A DNA stretch of 64,000 bases from Streptomyces sp. ASQP_92 (GTDB lineage: Bacteria; Actinomycetota; Actinomycetes; Streptomycetales; Streptomycetaceae): contig NZ_JAODUA010000002.1 of the NCBI RefSeq assembly GCF_025399895.1, positions 682,001 through 746,000 on the forward strand. The letters run 5' to 3'. A program made the position numbers and the translations under genes. This document shows positions 34,045 through 44,727 of the stretch, piece by piece (position 1 is the first letter of the stretch; every line of letters begins with the position of its first letter). Below the pieces are notes generated by a model. The model ran no database searches. It was not told the DNA's origin and worked only from the letters and a program-made list of their open reading frames with translations.

Positions 34045-34359
34045 TCAGGCGGTTCGGGGGGACACGAACACGATGACGGAGGCCACCTGCTCGCGCTTGG
34101 GGTGGGTGTCGGCGCCGCCGAGCCCGTAGTGGGTCTCCACGCGCTGGACGACCAGGGGGTGGCCCGTGATCCACAGGGTGACGGTCTGCCCGACGACGGG
34201 GATGGGCAACGGGCCCTCGAACATGGCGAGTTCGACCGCCTCCGCCCCGTCCGTGGCGTGGACGAACGTCATGATCTGGCGGGTGCGCGCGAAGTCCTGC
34301 TCGAAGTCGACCTTGTCGCGGGCGGCGAGGGTGGCGGTGATGGCATCGGGAAGGCTCAT
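34045..34359 (-). CDS. conserved hypothetical protein
   Basis: A 104-residue soluble protein I do not recognise. It has an N-terminal helix (SLPDAITATLAARD), then FARTRQIMTFVHATDGAEAVELAMFEGP and a beta-rich end with VGQTVTLWITGHPLVVQRVETHYG. The frame is open to 34407, but ATG 34359 is the first start leading into the compact domain; its ribosome-binding site is weak. It is convergent with the DUF5133-like gene (2 bp between stops) and divergent from the CsbD-like gene. Confidence 0.6.
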   Translation of the reverse strand: MSLPDAITATLAARDKVDFEQDFARTRQIMTFVHATDGAEAVELAMFEGPLPIPVVGQTVTLWITGHPLVVQRVETHYGLGGADTHPKREQVASVIVFVSPRTA

Positions 34360-34501
34360 GGGCCCATCATCCCGCGCCACCGGACCGTCACCCTCCGCCG
34401 GGGCCACCCGTCCGGTCGGACGGACGCCTGCTCGTCGAGCGGATTGTTGGTGTATGTCCTAGCTTGGGATCGTCAGTGATCCCGATCGGTAGGAGTTCGC
34501 C

Positions 34502-34696
34502 GTGGGCGACAGCGCCATGGACAAGATCAAGGGCAAGGCCAAGGAAGCCGCGGGCAAGGCCACCGGCAACGACCGGATGGCCGCCGAGGGCAAGACCGAC
34601 CAGGCAAAGGGCAAGGCCAAGGACGCCATGGAGAACATGAAGAAGCGTGCTGAAGGAACCAGGGACTCGCTGACAGACAAGCGCGACGACATCTGA
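34502..34696 (+). CDS. CsbD-family stress protein
   Basis: A 64-residue, highly charged protein of the CsbD family: DKIKGKAKEAAGKATGNDRM followed by a second copy-like stretch GKTDQAKGKAKDAMENMKKR. CsbD-like proteins are abundant stress proteins, sigma-B dependent in Bacillus, without a known enzyme activity. GTG 34502 follows AGGAG by six bases; ATG 34517 is an internal alternative. A 6-bp dyad (GGGATC-GTCAGT-GATCCC, 34466-34483) lies 18 bp upstream and could be an operator. A strong terminator follows. Confidence 0.88.
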   Translation: MGDSAMDKIKGKAKEAAGKATGNDRMAAEGKTDQAKGKAKDAMENMKKRAEGTRDSLTDKRDDI

Positions 34697-34707
34697 GCGG
34701 TGTTCAC

Positions 34708-34737
34708 AAGCCCCCGGCCGTCTCCGGCCGGGGGCTT
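34708..34737 (+). terminator. terminator after CsbD-like gene
   Basis: AAGCCCCCGGCCG (34708-34720) and CGGCCGGGGGCTT (34725-34737) form a perfect 13-bp stem with a TCTC loop, 11 bp after the stop. Confidence 0.9.
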
Positions 34738-34825
34738 CGTCGTGCGCCCGGGCCCCCAGACGGGGGCTTTGCCGTGCCCCCGGGCCCCCGGCCGGGGGCT
34801 TCGTCGTGCGCCCGGGCCCCGCGTC
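34730..34825. repeat. three tandem 32-bp units
   Basis: Units begin at 34730, 34762 and 34794, each opening GGGGGCTT(C/T)G and continuing CCGTGC/TCGTGC and CCCGGGCCCC. The array starts in the right arm of the CsbD terminator, as if that arm had been copied. It occupies much of the 341-bp gap before the VOC gene; the remainder shows no gene. Confidence 0.8.
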
Positions 34826-35037
34826 GCCCGGCCGGCGTGCGCCTGGCTCGCACCCCGGGGCGGCCCCGTCACCGCCAACCGATCAGGAACGGAGAAGCGC
34901 GGTCGGCAGCGCGGAACTAGCGTGATCAACACCTCGGTCCACCGGCCCGGCACCCCGCGTCACGTCAGCACTCGACGCCGAGGTGACGCACGACCGGACC
35001 GACCGTGACGATGCGACCCACGACTTCAGGAGCGACC

Positions 35038-35394
35038 ATGACCACCGGCTCTTCCACCCAGGGAATCAAGACCGTGCTGCACCCGGTGTCCGACCTGGCG
35101 GCGGCCAAGGCGGTGTACAGCGCGCTGCTCGGCGTCGCGCCCACCACCGACGAGCCGTACTACGTCGGCTACGAGACCGGGGGCCAGCAGATCGGCCTCG
35201 TGCCGAACGGCGCCGAGCAGGGCATGACCTCGCCCGTCGCCCACTGGCACGTGCCCGACATCGAGGCGAAGCTCGCCGAGGTGATCGCCGCGGGCGCCAA
35301 GGTCAAGGAGCCGACGCGTGATGTCGGCGGTGGCCGACTGGTGGCCACGTTCACCGACCCCGACGGGAACGTCCTCGGGCTGATCCAGGGCTGA
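35038..35394 (+). CDS. VOC-family (glyoxalase/bleomycin-resistance-like) protein
   Basis: A 118-residue one-module VOC protein: IKTVLHPVSDLAAAKAVYSALLGV, YVGYETGGQQIGLVP, WHVPDIEAKLAEVIAAGAKV, and FTDPDGNVLGLIQG. Members either bind small toxic molecules or act as metal-dependent enzymes. ATG 35038 has AGGAG five bases upstream; the frame opens further at 35005. It is followed 220 bp later by a UvrA-like gene on the same strand, a combination suggesting a DNA-damaging or drug stress response, which is inference. Confidence 0.87.
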   Translation: MTTGSSTQGIKTVLHPVSDLAAAKAVYSALLGVAPTTDEPYYVGYETGGQQIGLVPNGAEQGMTSPVAHWHVPDIEAKLAEVIAAGAKVKEPTRDVGGGRLVATFTDPDGNVLGLIQG

Positions 35395-35614
35395 CCAGCG
35401 CGCCCGGAGCCAACGGGCCTCGCGTCGGACGGCGGGGCATCCCGTCCCGCCGGCCGCCCCGATGAGCGCACGGCGGACCGTTGCCGTGGCCCGCCCGACG
35501 AAGTAGAACCGTACGTACCGCGCACAGCCGACACGTGCACCACAGCCAAGCCGGGCCATACCGGCGGGGGCCGCTCATGTGGCCGCCGCCCTACAGATGG
35601 AGAACGCGATCAGC

Positions 35615-37999
<2,385 letters not shown>

Positions 38000-38132
38000 C
38001 GAGCCCGACGAACGAGTTCACGTTCCGTCTTGCGTCGCCCAGTCGCCGGGGTTCGCGATGTGCGAGATGTTCGCGATACGCATGGCATCAACAGGTGCGC
38101 TGGACAGGCGAGTTGAAGGGCGTATGGCGCGC

Positions 38133-38162
38133 CGCTTCCCCGGGACAATGACCGGGGGAGCG
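38133..38162. terminator. terminator between UvrA-like and small gene
   Basis: CGCTTCCCCGG (38133-38143) and CCGGGGGAGCG (38152-38162) pair with one T-G wobble around an 8-base loop, between convergent genes. Confidence 0.7.
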
Positions 38163-38198
38163 GCCCGGTAACCCGGTGGGGCCACCCCGCCTGCCCAG

Positions 38199-38378
38199 TC
38201 ACGCCGCTTGGCTGTACGCCGCTTCCTCGTGACGCCGCTCGATCACCAAAAACGCGTCGCTTTCGAGGTCCATCACCACCGTGGCCGGCCGGCCACGCCT
38301 CCTGAGCTGAGCCGCGAGCTCCTCGGCCGGCCAAGAACCGCGCGGGCCGCCTGCGGGAAAACGCCCAATCACCGACAT
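38199..38378 (-). CDS. small hypothetical protein
   Basis: A 59-residue protein, MSVIGRFPAGGPRGSWP followed by an amphipathic helix, a basic RRRGRP turn and a strand VVMDLESDAFLVIERR. No family is recognised. It is supported by an excellent ribosome-binding site (GGGGAGG eight bases before ATG 38378) and codons that almost always end in G or C. The frame is open much further upstream, but only this ATG has translation signals. It is divergent from the serine hydrolase gene. Confidence 0.6.
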   Translation of the reverse strand: MSVIGRFPAGGPRGSWPAEELAAQLRRRGRPATVVMDLESDAFLVIERRHEEAAYSQAA

Positions 38379-38616
38379 GGCAGCAGCCTCCCCTTTCCGA
38401 ACCGTCGTCTGTACGGTGCTTCTGCCCTCGAATCGCGGCGCCATGCCCGGGGGCGCGTACGGCGACGGGTTCGCAACCGCCACCGAAACGCCGAGGGCCG
38501 CGCCTTGTCGGGGGAGAAGCCCGGCGCGGCTGTACGCTCTCGGCCGCGCGCCCCCGGCCGGGTCGCGACCGCCGTGCCCCAGCGGGACATCGAGCAAGCA
38601 CAGAAGGACGTCGCCC

Positions 38617-39948
38617 GTGATGAGAACGGAGCTCGCGCGTTCGGCGGTCACGCTCGCGACGGCCCTGGCACTGGTGGCAGGCACCGCGGCCGACGCGATG
38701 GCGGGCAGCACGGGACGTGCGGGAGACAGGGCGAGCGCGGTGAACGCCTTCGGCCCGACCGTCCAGCAGGGCCGGAGCGGTCCTGTCCCCAGCCTCCCCG
38801 AGGTGCGCGCCGCGCTCACCCGTGTCATGGGCTCGGGGGCGCCCGGCGCGTTCGCGGTGGTCCGGGATCACGACCACCCCGAGCTCGGAGGGTCGCTCGC
38901 CGTGGGCAGGGCGGACCTGGACGGCACACCCATGTGGGCCGGCGCCCGGTTCAGGGTCGGCAGCAACACCAAAATGTTCACCTCGGTCCTGGTGCTGCGC
39001 CTCGCCGAACAGGGCCGCCTCGACCTCGACAAGCCGCTTCGCGACTATCTGCCGCCCGGGACGATTCCGGCGAGCTGGCCGATCACCGCCCGACAGGTAC
39101 TTGGGCACCGCGCCGGGGTGTACGACCACGTCAACGATCTGCTGGAGCAGAACGGCGAGGAGACCACGGCCGCCTTCGAGGCCCGGATCCGCGATACCGT
39201 CTACGATCCCCGCGCCCTGGTGTCCCTCTCGGTGAGACACGGACTGCAATTCCCGCCGGGAAGCGCCTACGCCTACACCAACACGGGCTTCGTCCTGATG
39301 GGTCTGGCCGCCGAGCACCTCACCGGCCGGCCCTATGCCGAGCTGCTGCGCGAGCAGATCTTCGCGCCGCTGGGGCTGCGCCGGACGTCCTTCACCGTGC
39401 CCGCGAAGCGGATCGTGGGGCGGCACGTCAGCGGGTATCTGACCCACGACGACCCGCGCGAGCCACTGCTCGACTCGACCGAGCAGACCGGTTCCTGGAT
39501 CTGGAGCGCGGGAGGCATCGTGTCCTCGGCCCGCGACCTCGACCGCTTCCTGACCGCGCTGCTCGCGGGGAGCGCCGGAGGGCTGATCTCCGACGACTCG
39601 CTGCGGCAGATGACCCTGGCCCTGCCCACGGGCGTGCCCCACGTCGCCTACGGGCTCGGGCTGCGGCGGATCCTTTTGTCCTGCGGCACGGTGCTGGGGC
39701 ACGGCGGGATCGTCCAGGGCTTCCAGTCGCAGGCGTTCGCCACGCCGGACGGGCGCCGTACGGTGGTCGTCTTCGCCAACGCCTCCAACAACGGCGCCGT
39801 CACCCAAGGTTTGATGGACGCCCTTGAGCCCGCGTTCTGCGGGCCGGCCTCCACGCGACGAGACCCGTCCGCCGGCACGCGTACCCCGTCCATCGAGGGC
39901 AGGGGACACATCCCCTTCGTTCCGGCCGTCGAGGACGCGCGCATGTGA
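38617..39948 (+). CDS. secreted serine hydrolase, beta-lactamase/DD-peptidase family
   Basis: A 443-residue class C beta-lactamase-like hydrolase, probably a D-alanyl-D-alanine carboxypeptidase or esterase acting outside the cell. A signal peptide ends near AADAMAGS. The SxxK motif is S116-N-T-K119, the second motif is YTN (AYAYTNTGF) and the third is HGG (VLGHGGIVQGF). GTG 38617 is eight bases after GAAGGA; ATG 38620 is the next codon and equally possible. The last 50 residues are Pro/Arg/Thr-rich. It is not near resistance genes, so a cell-wall role is more likely than antibiotic hydrolysis. Confidence 0.88.
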   Translation: MMRTELARSAVTLATALALVAGTAADAMAGSTGRAGDRASAVNAFGPTVQQGRSGPVPSLPEVRAALTRVMGSGAPGAFAVVRDHDHPELGGSLAVGRADLDGTPMWAGARFRVGSNTKMFTSVLVLRLAEQGRLDLDKPLRDYLPPGTIPASWPITARQVLGHRAGVYDHVNDLLEQNGEETTAAFEARIRDTVYDPRALVSLSVRHGLQFPPGSAYAYTNTGFVLMGLAAEHLTGRPYAELLREQIFAPLGLRRTSFTVPAKRIVGRHVSGYLTHDDPREPLLDSTEQTGSWIWSAGGIVSSARDLDRFLTALLAGSAGGLISDDSLRQMTLALPTGVPHVAYGLGLRRILLSCGTVLGHGGIVQGFQSQAFATPDGRRTVVVFANASNNGAVTQGLMDALEPAFCGPASTRRDPSAGTRTPSIEGRGHIPFVPAVEDARM

Positions 39949-39969
39949 CCGGCCCTCGCGGCCGAGCCC

Positions 39970-40374
39970 CTACTCGTCGTCCCAGGCCATCGAGCTCATC
40001 CGCCAGCCCGCGGGGGTGCGGATGAACTGGGTGGTCTTGCGGCCGACGCCCTCGAACCGCCGGCCGTCGCGGATGCCCGACTTGGCGTACTCGCTGAAGC
40101 GATGGGCGACCGCACCATAGACCTCGGTCCGCTCGTGGACTTCCCACTCGGAGAACTCCGTGAGCGTGCCATCGGTGAGGATCTTCTTCCGGGGCGTGAT
40201 GAAGGCGTCGAGGTCGTAGACGACCGGTTCGTCGCCGGAGTTGTTGATGATCATCCCTTGGGGTACGAACACCTCGCGGACGACGTCCAGGTTCGGCCGA
40301 CCGCCGCCGGTATTGGTGAACGCCCCGAGGAAGGCGCGCATCAGCTTGTCGATCTCGGCTTTGGCCTCGGTCAC
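39970..40374 (-). CDS. SnoaL/NTF2-like protein
   Basis: A 134-residue single-domain protein with the cone-shaped NTF2 pattern: N-terminal helices (EIDKLMRAFLGAFTNT), REVFVPQGMIINN, a central helix with FITPRKKILTDGT, and strands with WEVHERTEVYGAVAHRFSEY and TTQFIRTPAGWRMSSMAW. Known members are small isomerases, cyclases or binding proteins. GTG 40374 has GGAAGG seven bases upstream. It lies 85 bp after the SMP-30-like gene on the same strand and may be co-transcribed. Confidence 0.75.
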   Translation of the reverse strand: MTEAKAEIDKLMRAFLGAFTNTGGGRPNLDVVREVFVPQGMIINNSGDEPVVYDLDAFITPRKKILTDGTLTEFSEWEVHERTEVYGAVAHRFSEYAKSGIRDGRRFEGVGRKTTQFIRTPAGWRMSSMAWDDE

Positions 40375-40459
40375 GGGTACGCCTTCCACGGGTGGTCGCC
40401 TCTCACGTCGTCCTGGAACTCGCTGTGGCTGTGCGGAGATTGTCCAGGGTGCGGCGTGG

Positions 40460-41422
40460 TCACCGCCCGGCGGGGTCCGCCCCCGCCGGAACCTCGTAGA
40501 TCTTTCCGTCGACACCGGACCGGTAGAGCCTGCCCGCCGAGAATCCGCGGTCGCCGTGTCCGTAGGTGATCTGTGTGGAGAGGTACATGCCCGACTGCAC
40601 GGAACACAGGCCTCCGCGCTCGGCCCGCCAGATCTGGCCGGCGGCGTGGGTGGCGATCAAGGGGCGCCCCTGGCTGTCCAGGGTGAGTCCGTCGGGAAGG
40701 CCCAGGGCGTCGGAGAGGCCGGTGGAGATCCAGCGTTGGGGGTGCGCCGGGTCGTCGGCCGGGATCCGGTAGAGGGTGGGCGCCGGGGTGGTCTGGATGA
40801 CATAGACCTGGCCGCCGTCGGGGGAGACGGCGATGCCATTGGGCATGGGGAGCTGGGCCCACGCGGGATCGACCCGGCCGTCCGGCGTCACGCGGCCTAT
40901 GTGCCGGCCGCCCACGGTGGTGGTGTAGACGGTGCCGTCGGGGGCGAGAGCCACACCGTCGATGCCGCCGAGCCCCGACGCGTAGGTGCTGACGTGGCCG
41001 GAGTCGGGGTCCACCAGGAGGAGCTTGGAGACCGGGAGGAGGTCACCGGTGAGTGAGTGGCCGAGGTCGTTCCCGGTACCGACCAGGAGCTGCCCGTCCG
41101 GGCGGACGACGATACCGCCGTTGGCTCCGACGTTCGTGGTGAGCGCCACGGGAGCGCTGCCGGGGGCGTCGATGCGGTAGACGCGGCCGGAGAAGTAGGC
41201 GGTGGCGAACATGCGGCCCCGCTGGTCGACGACGATCGACTCGGCCCAGTCCGGCACACGTGCCACTTGGACGGGTTCGCCCACCGCGTTGGTCTCGCAC
41301 GTGGGAGCCGCGTGGGCGGGGGCCGGAGTGAGCAGGGCCGCGGCCGTGGCGAGCGCGGCTGCGAACAGGAGGCTGCGGCGAGAGCCTCGTATCGCGGTGC
41401 GGGGCGTGTTCGGCGGCCTCAT
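40460..41422 (-). CDS. secreted SMP-30/gluconolactonase-like beta-propeller
   Basis: A 320-residue exported protein. Signal peptide residues 1-38 have a basic start with RR, the core LLFAAALATAAALL and the end AHAAP. The mature part is a six-bladed propeller like SMP-30/gluconolactonase/strictosidine-synthase proteins. Repeated blade motifs include VVDQRGRMFATAYFSGRVYRID, GIVVRPDGQLLVG, GVALAPDGTVY, GIAVSPDGGQVYV and LTLDSQGRPLIATH. ATG 41422 follows AAGGGA. It may hydrolyse a lactone or simply bind a sugar; Ca-ligand residues were not resolved. Confidence 0.78.
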   Translation of the reverse strand: MRPPNTPRTAIRGSRRSLLFAAALATAAALLTPAPAHAAPTCETNAVGEPVQVARVPDWAESIVVDQRGRMFATAYFSGRVYRIDAPGSAPVALTTNVGANGGIVVRPDGQLLVGTGNDLGHSLTGDLLPVSKLLLVDPDSGHVSTYASGLGGIDGVALAPDGTVYTTTVGGRHIGRVTPDGRVDPAWAQLPMPNGIAVSPDGGQVYVIQTTPAPTLYRIPADDPAHPQRWISTGLSDALGLPDGLTLDSQGRPLIATHAAGQIWRAERGGLCSVQSGMYLSTQITYGHGDRGFSAGRLYRSGVDGKIYEVPAGADPAGR

Positions 41423-41604
41423 CAAGTCCCTTCCCTGCCTGGGGTGTTGGGCGACACTGCGGGCTCCGGGATCTTCCGGCTCCGTAGATTGTGCGTCAAC
41501 AGGGGGCAGGGCGCGGGGAGTTCGGCCGACTTGCCGGGGTGCTCGCGTGTGGGTGATGTCACTGGGGCGGAGCCGGGGCGGCGGCCGCGCCACACTTCAC
41601 GGCT

Positions 41605-41667
41605 GCGGCCCGGGCAGTCGGCACACACGCTGAGCCTTGACGCGTGGATGCCGACTGCCCGGGCCGC
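41605..41667 (-). terminator. long perfect inverted repeat after GlsB-like gene
   Basis: Arms at 41605-41623 and 41649-41667 are complementary over 19 bp (core GCGGCCCGGGCAGTCGGC). Within the 25-base loop CACGC and GCGTG can pair further. It is 43 bp beyond the GlsB/YeaQ-like stop and most simply ends that transcript, although it is unusually long. Confidence 0.7.
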
Positions 41668-41709
41668 GGGCGGGGCCGTCGTCGTAGGGCCCCTGCGCTG
41701 TACGTGCCC

Positions 41710-41979
41710 TCAGTGACGGCTGCGGTTGCCGATGATCAGGCGGTAGATGATGAGCACGATGACCGAGCCGACGATGGCGGCGATCCAGGTCGACAGGTGG
41801 AAGAACCCGTTGATGGAGTGGACGTGGAAGATGACCTTTCCGAGCCATCCGCCGAGAAGTCCGCCCACGATGCCGATGATCATGGTGACGAAGCAGCCGC
41901 CCGGGTCCCTGCCCGGCATGAGTGCCTTGGCGATGGCGCCCGCGAGCAGGCCGATCAGGATCCAGGCGATGATGCCCAT
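41710..41979 (-). CDS. GlsB/YeaQ/YmgE-family membrane protein
   Basis: An 89-residue transglycosylase-associated-type membrane protein with three hydrophobic helices: IIAWILIGLLAGAIAKALMP, FVTMIIGIVGGLLGGWLG and WIAAIVGSVIVLIIYRLIIG. GRDPGGCF is the conserved first loop. Such proteins are stress-induced, and in Gram-positives GlsB anchors Gls24-type proteins. ATG 41979 begins exactly at the family N-terminus. A perfect 20-bp palindrome lies 27 bp upstream. Confidence 0.87.
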   Translation of the reverse strand: MGIIAWILIGLLAGAIAKALMPGRDPGGCFVTMIIGIVGGLLGGWLGKVIFHVHSINGFFHLSTWIAAIVGSVIVLIIYRLIIGNRSRH

Positions 41980-42006
41980 GGTGAGTCCATCCCAACGTCG
42001 ATGTGT

Positions 42007-42026
42007 CCGCACCCGTACGGGTGCGG
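42007..42026. promoter_or_regulatory. 20-bp perfect palindrome upstream of GlsB-like gene
   Basis: CCGCACCCGT and ACGGGTGCGG (42007-42016, 42017-42026) are complete inverted arms without a spacer. Placed 27 bp from the start codon, it may be an operator over the promoter or leader. The flanking 42027-42248 stretch contains no gene and should hold the dps promoter on the other strand. Confidence 0.55.
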
Positions 42027-42248
42027 TGCTGATGGTGATCTGTTGCGGTGGCCGTAGGCCCTGAAGGGAAGGGTGCCCAGGCCAGGAACCCCTATGCCAG
42101 TCGCATCGTCCATTGGGGTGGCCCGGGTGCGCCCGGGCACACCCCGGCCGCGCCCGCCCCGACCGGGTTTGACGTGCGTTTGTCGAGGAACGCGAGCTAC
42201 CGAGATCGATGCCCATCGATCGACGCGGAATCGATGAAGGGAAACACG

Positions 42249-42719
42249 ATGTCCGGTGTGAAGGGGTCGCTGTCCGAAGCGGACCTGAAGGTGGTCGGCC
42301 CGGCGCTGAAGAGCGCGCTCGTCGACCTGGTGGACCTCTCGCTGGTGGCCAAGCAGGTCCACTGGAACGTGGTGGGCCCGCGGTTCCGCTCCGTCCACCT
42401 CCAGCTCGACGAGGTCGTCACCACGGCCCGGCAGCACTCCGACATCGTGGCCGAACGCGCCTCGGCCCTCGGTGTGAACCCCGACGGGCGGGCCGCCACG
42501 CTGGCCGGCGCCAGCGCGATCGGCACCGTGCCGGACGGCTGGATCAAGGACTCTGACGCCGTGCAGGTGCTGGTCACCGCGCTGGGCAGGGTCATCGAGC
42601 GGATGCGTGAGCGGATCAGGGCGACGGCCGACCCGGACCCGGTGAGCCAGGACATGCTCATCGCGGTGACCGGCGAGCTGGAGAAGCACGCGTGGATGTT
42701 CCAGGCGGAGAACATCTGA
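42249..42719 (+). CDS. dps: Dps-family ferritin-like protein
   Basis: A 156-residue Dps-like protein, which stores iron at the expense of peroxide and may bind DNA. The intersubunit ferroxidase pattern is visible in QVHWNVVGPRFRSVHLQLDE and HSDIVAERASALG; later helices include VIERMRERI and MLIAVTGELEKHAWMFQAE. It has no long basic tail. ATG 42249 has AAGGGA upstream; ATG 42234 would add five residues. It is divergent from the GlsB-like gene and fits the run of stress genes in this part of the window. Confidence 0.9.
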   Translation: MSGVKGSLSEADLKVVGPALKSALVDLVDLSLVAKQVHWNVVGPRFRSVHLQLDEVVTTARQHSDIVAERASALGVNPDGRAATLAGASAIGTVPDGWIKDSDAVQVLVTALGRVIERMRERIRATADPDPVSQDMLIAVTGELEKHAWMFQAENI

Positions 42720-42860
42720 CGGCCCGCCCGTAGACCCGGGCCACGGGGCGCGGCCGACGGCGTTCGGGCCGGCCACGCATCCGTACCCGGGTTCACATGG
42801 CTGGACGGTCTGGGGTCGGACCGTCTGGGGGTGGCCGGCCGTCCGGGGGCGCTCGTGTGC

Positions 42861-43700
42861 TCAGCCGTGCGCGACGGTGAGCTTGTAGAAGGCGACGCGT
42901 GCCCCCTTGGTCGTGCTGTTGGAGGACGACTGGTTGTAGGAGCCCGCCTTGAAGTACTGGCGGTAGCTGTTGAAGGAGGACGGGATCGGGTAGTGCGTGG
43001 TGCTTCCGTCGACCGTCAGGTCGATGGTGTGGCCTGACGAGACACCGATCGTGTAACTCCATGTCCTGCCCACCGGAACATGGCCCACGGCGTGCGAAGT
43101 CTGGCCGCCGGAAGGGGAGTTCTCCGTGCCGAGGACGATGTCCCCGTTGGCGTGGTAGTAGAGCTCGAGCAGCGGTTTGGTGGAGGAGCCGCCCGTGCCC
43201 AGGTGGATCTGCCCGACACAGACGCTGGACGTCACCGACACCACGCGCAGGGTCGCGCTCAGCTTGTGGGTGCCGCCGAGCGACCAGTTCGCGGGGCTCC
43301 CGTCGCGGTTCATCTCGCGCAGCTCGGAGCGGGCATAGTGGGAGTTCGGCGTGGTGACACCCTTTTCCGGCGCCCAGAACGTCATCGCCCCGTCGCGGGT
43401 GTCCGTGTAGAAGTACGAGTCCTGGAAGCCGTTGGCACCCTGGAGCCGGGACGAGGAGATCGTGGTCGGCGAACCGGGGGAGCCCACCGGCTCCTGTAGC
43501 TCCCACACCGACAGATCGAAGGAGCCGCCGGGCGCGGACGAAGCCTTCGCGGCCGTGCCCGCGCCGCCGCCTCGCTCGGCCACAACGCCCGTGCTGTGGA
43601 GGCCGGTTGAGGATGACGCGGGGGCGGGAGCGGCGAAGGCGAGGCCGCCGATGACGGCGGCGGTGGCGGCGAACGGGATGAGCAGCGGGCGTATGCGCAT
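42861..43700 (-). CDS. polysaccharide lyase family 7 (alginate-lyase-like)
   Basis: A 279-residue secreted lyase. Residues 1-29 are a signal peptide, followed by a Ser/Gly/Ala-rich linker. All three PL7 motifs are present: RSELRE (in YARSELREM), QIH (in CVGQIHLG) and YFKAGSYNQ, which line the active groove. The enzyme should cleave uronic-acid polymers such as alginate by beta-elimination. ATG 43700 has an AGAGG element upstream. The promoter carries a GTTC..GAAC dyad. No sugar-acid catabolism or transport genes adjoin it. Confidence 0.9.
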   Translation of the reverse strand: MRIRPLLIPFAATAAVIGGLAFAAPAPASSSTGLHSTGVVAERGGGAGTAAKASSAPGGSFDLSVWELQEPVGSPGSPTTISSSRLQGANGFQDSYFYTDTRDGAMTFWAPEKGVTTPNSHYARSELREMNRDGSPANWSLGGTHKLSATLRVVSVTSSVCVGQIHLGTGGSSTKPLLELYYHANGDIVLGTENSPSGGQTSHAVGHVPVGRTWSYTIGVSSGHTIDLTVDGSTTHYPIPSSFNSYRQYFKAGSYNQSSSNSTTKGARVAFYKLTVAHG

Positions 43701-43764
43701 GGGGGAGACCTCTTTGTGGGGGAGACCGGAGGGTGGTCGGCGCGCGGGGGCCCGTCCGCGCAGT

Positions 43765-43780
43765 GTTCCGTATGCTGAAC
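43765..43780. promoter_or_regulatory. possible operator at PL7 lyase promoter
   Basis: GTTCCGTATGCTGAAC has GTTC and GAAC arms around eight bases, 65 bp upstream of the lyase start. On the lyase strand TTCACA lies upstream and CATACG within the dyad could serve as -35 and -10. The shape recalls IclR-type sites of sugar-acid genes; this is a weak assignment. Confidence 0.35.
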
Positions 43781-43927
43781 GACATGTCTGCTTGTGAACG
43801 GGGAAACCGTAGGGCTCCGGTGTGGGCGCGTCAATAGATCTGCGGACGCCGTTGCGGGTGCGCCTTGGGGCGACGTCGGCCGTGCTCCTCGCGCGTGCGC
43901 GGATGCCTAGGGGGTAACCGGGGTGAC

Positions 43928-44548
43928 ATGGCATCAGAACCACGGCTTCAACGCCGTACTTGGCCGGCTGTCGCGGCGCGAGCCGCCGTACTGATCGTCG
44001 GATTCGTCTGCATGGTGGCCTTCGCGGTGGTGCTGGCCAGGGCCACCCTGGTCCCCTCGCCCATGTCCGTCCGGCTGACCCACACCAATCTGCACCCGGG
44101 CGACTCGATCCGCGCCTACCTCGCCCAGCCCAACTGGCGGGACGCCGTGAAGCAGGTGGGCGGCAACGTGGTGCTCGGCATGCCGTTCGGAGTGCTGCTT
44201 CCCGTGGTGTTCCCCCGGACGCGGGGCCTGGTGCGGGTCGTGCTCATGACCGCCTTCGTGATGCTCACCGTCGAGGGGGCCCAGGGCCTTCTGGTCACCG
44301 GGCGCGCCTTCGACATCGACGACGTCATCCTCAACTCGCTGGGCGCCTTCGCCGGTTACCTGCTGCTGGGCCGCCGGCTCGGCCGCGCCCTGCACCCCCG
44401 GCGCGAGCACTGGTGGCATCGTCGCCCCGTCGAGAAGGACAAGCCCATGGAAGCGACGGCGACGACGGAGGACGCCACCGAACCTCCCGCCACCTCGAAA
44501 TGGCGCCTGCCCGCGATCCTGCGAGCGGTGCGCAAGCCGGTCCGCTGA
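43928..44548 (+). CDS. VanZ-like membrane protein
   Basis: A 206-residue protein with four hydrophobic segments in its first 150 residues and VanZ features: VGGNVVLGMPFGVLLPVVFPR, MLTVEGAQGLLVTGRAFDIDDVILNSLGAF. The last 60 residues are a charged cytosolic tail. VanZ gives low-level teicoplanin resistance in enterococci, but most homologues have no known role. ATG 43928 has an AGGGGG stretch 12 bases upstream. A long terminator separates it from the convergent gene. Confidence 0.85.
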   Translation: MASEPRLQRRTWPAVAARAAVLIVGFVCMVAFAVVLARATLVPSPMSVRLTHTNLHPGDSIRAYLAQPNWRDAVKQVGGNVVLGMPFGVLLPVVFPRTRGLVRVVLMTAFVMLTVEGAQGLLVTGRAFDIDDVILNSLGAFAGYLLLGRRLGRALHPRREHWWHRRPVEKDKPMEATATTEDATEPPATSKWRLPAILRAVRKPVR

Positions 44549-44633
44549 GGGGCTACGGACCGTCAAGGAACAGCGGTCCGTCAAAGGACTCCGCTGCGTC
44601 GAAGAAGACCGGTCCGTTGAGGGGCAACGGCAG

Positions 44634-44711
44634 GAGCCGACGCCCGGACCTCCCCAACTTCCCCATTCCGAAAAGGAGTTGGGGAAGGCGGGAGGGTCCG
44701 GGCGTCGGCTC
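44634..44711. terminator. long bidirectional terminator
   Basis: Perfect 17-bp arms (44634-44650 and 44695-44711, core GAGCCGACGCCCGGACC) enclose a second pair TCCCCAACT/AGTTGGGGA (44651-44659, 44677-44685). It lies between convergent genes. Confidence 0.88.
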
Positions 44712-44727
44712 GTGATCCGTTGTCGCG

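Noticed and set aside
38369..38590. Small minus-strand frame upstream of the 59-residue gene
   Set aside because: No ribosome-binding site; it overlaps the likely promoter of the serine hydrolase.
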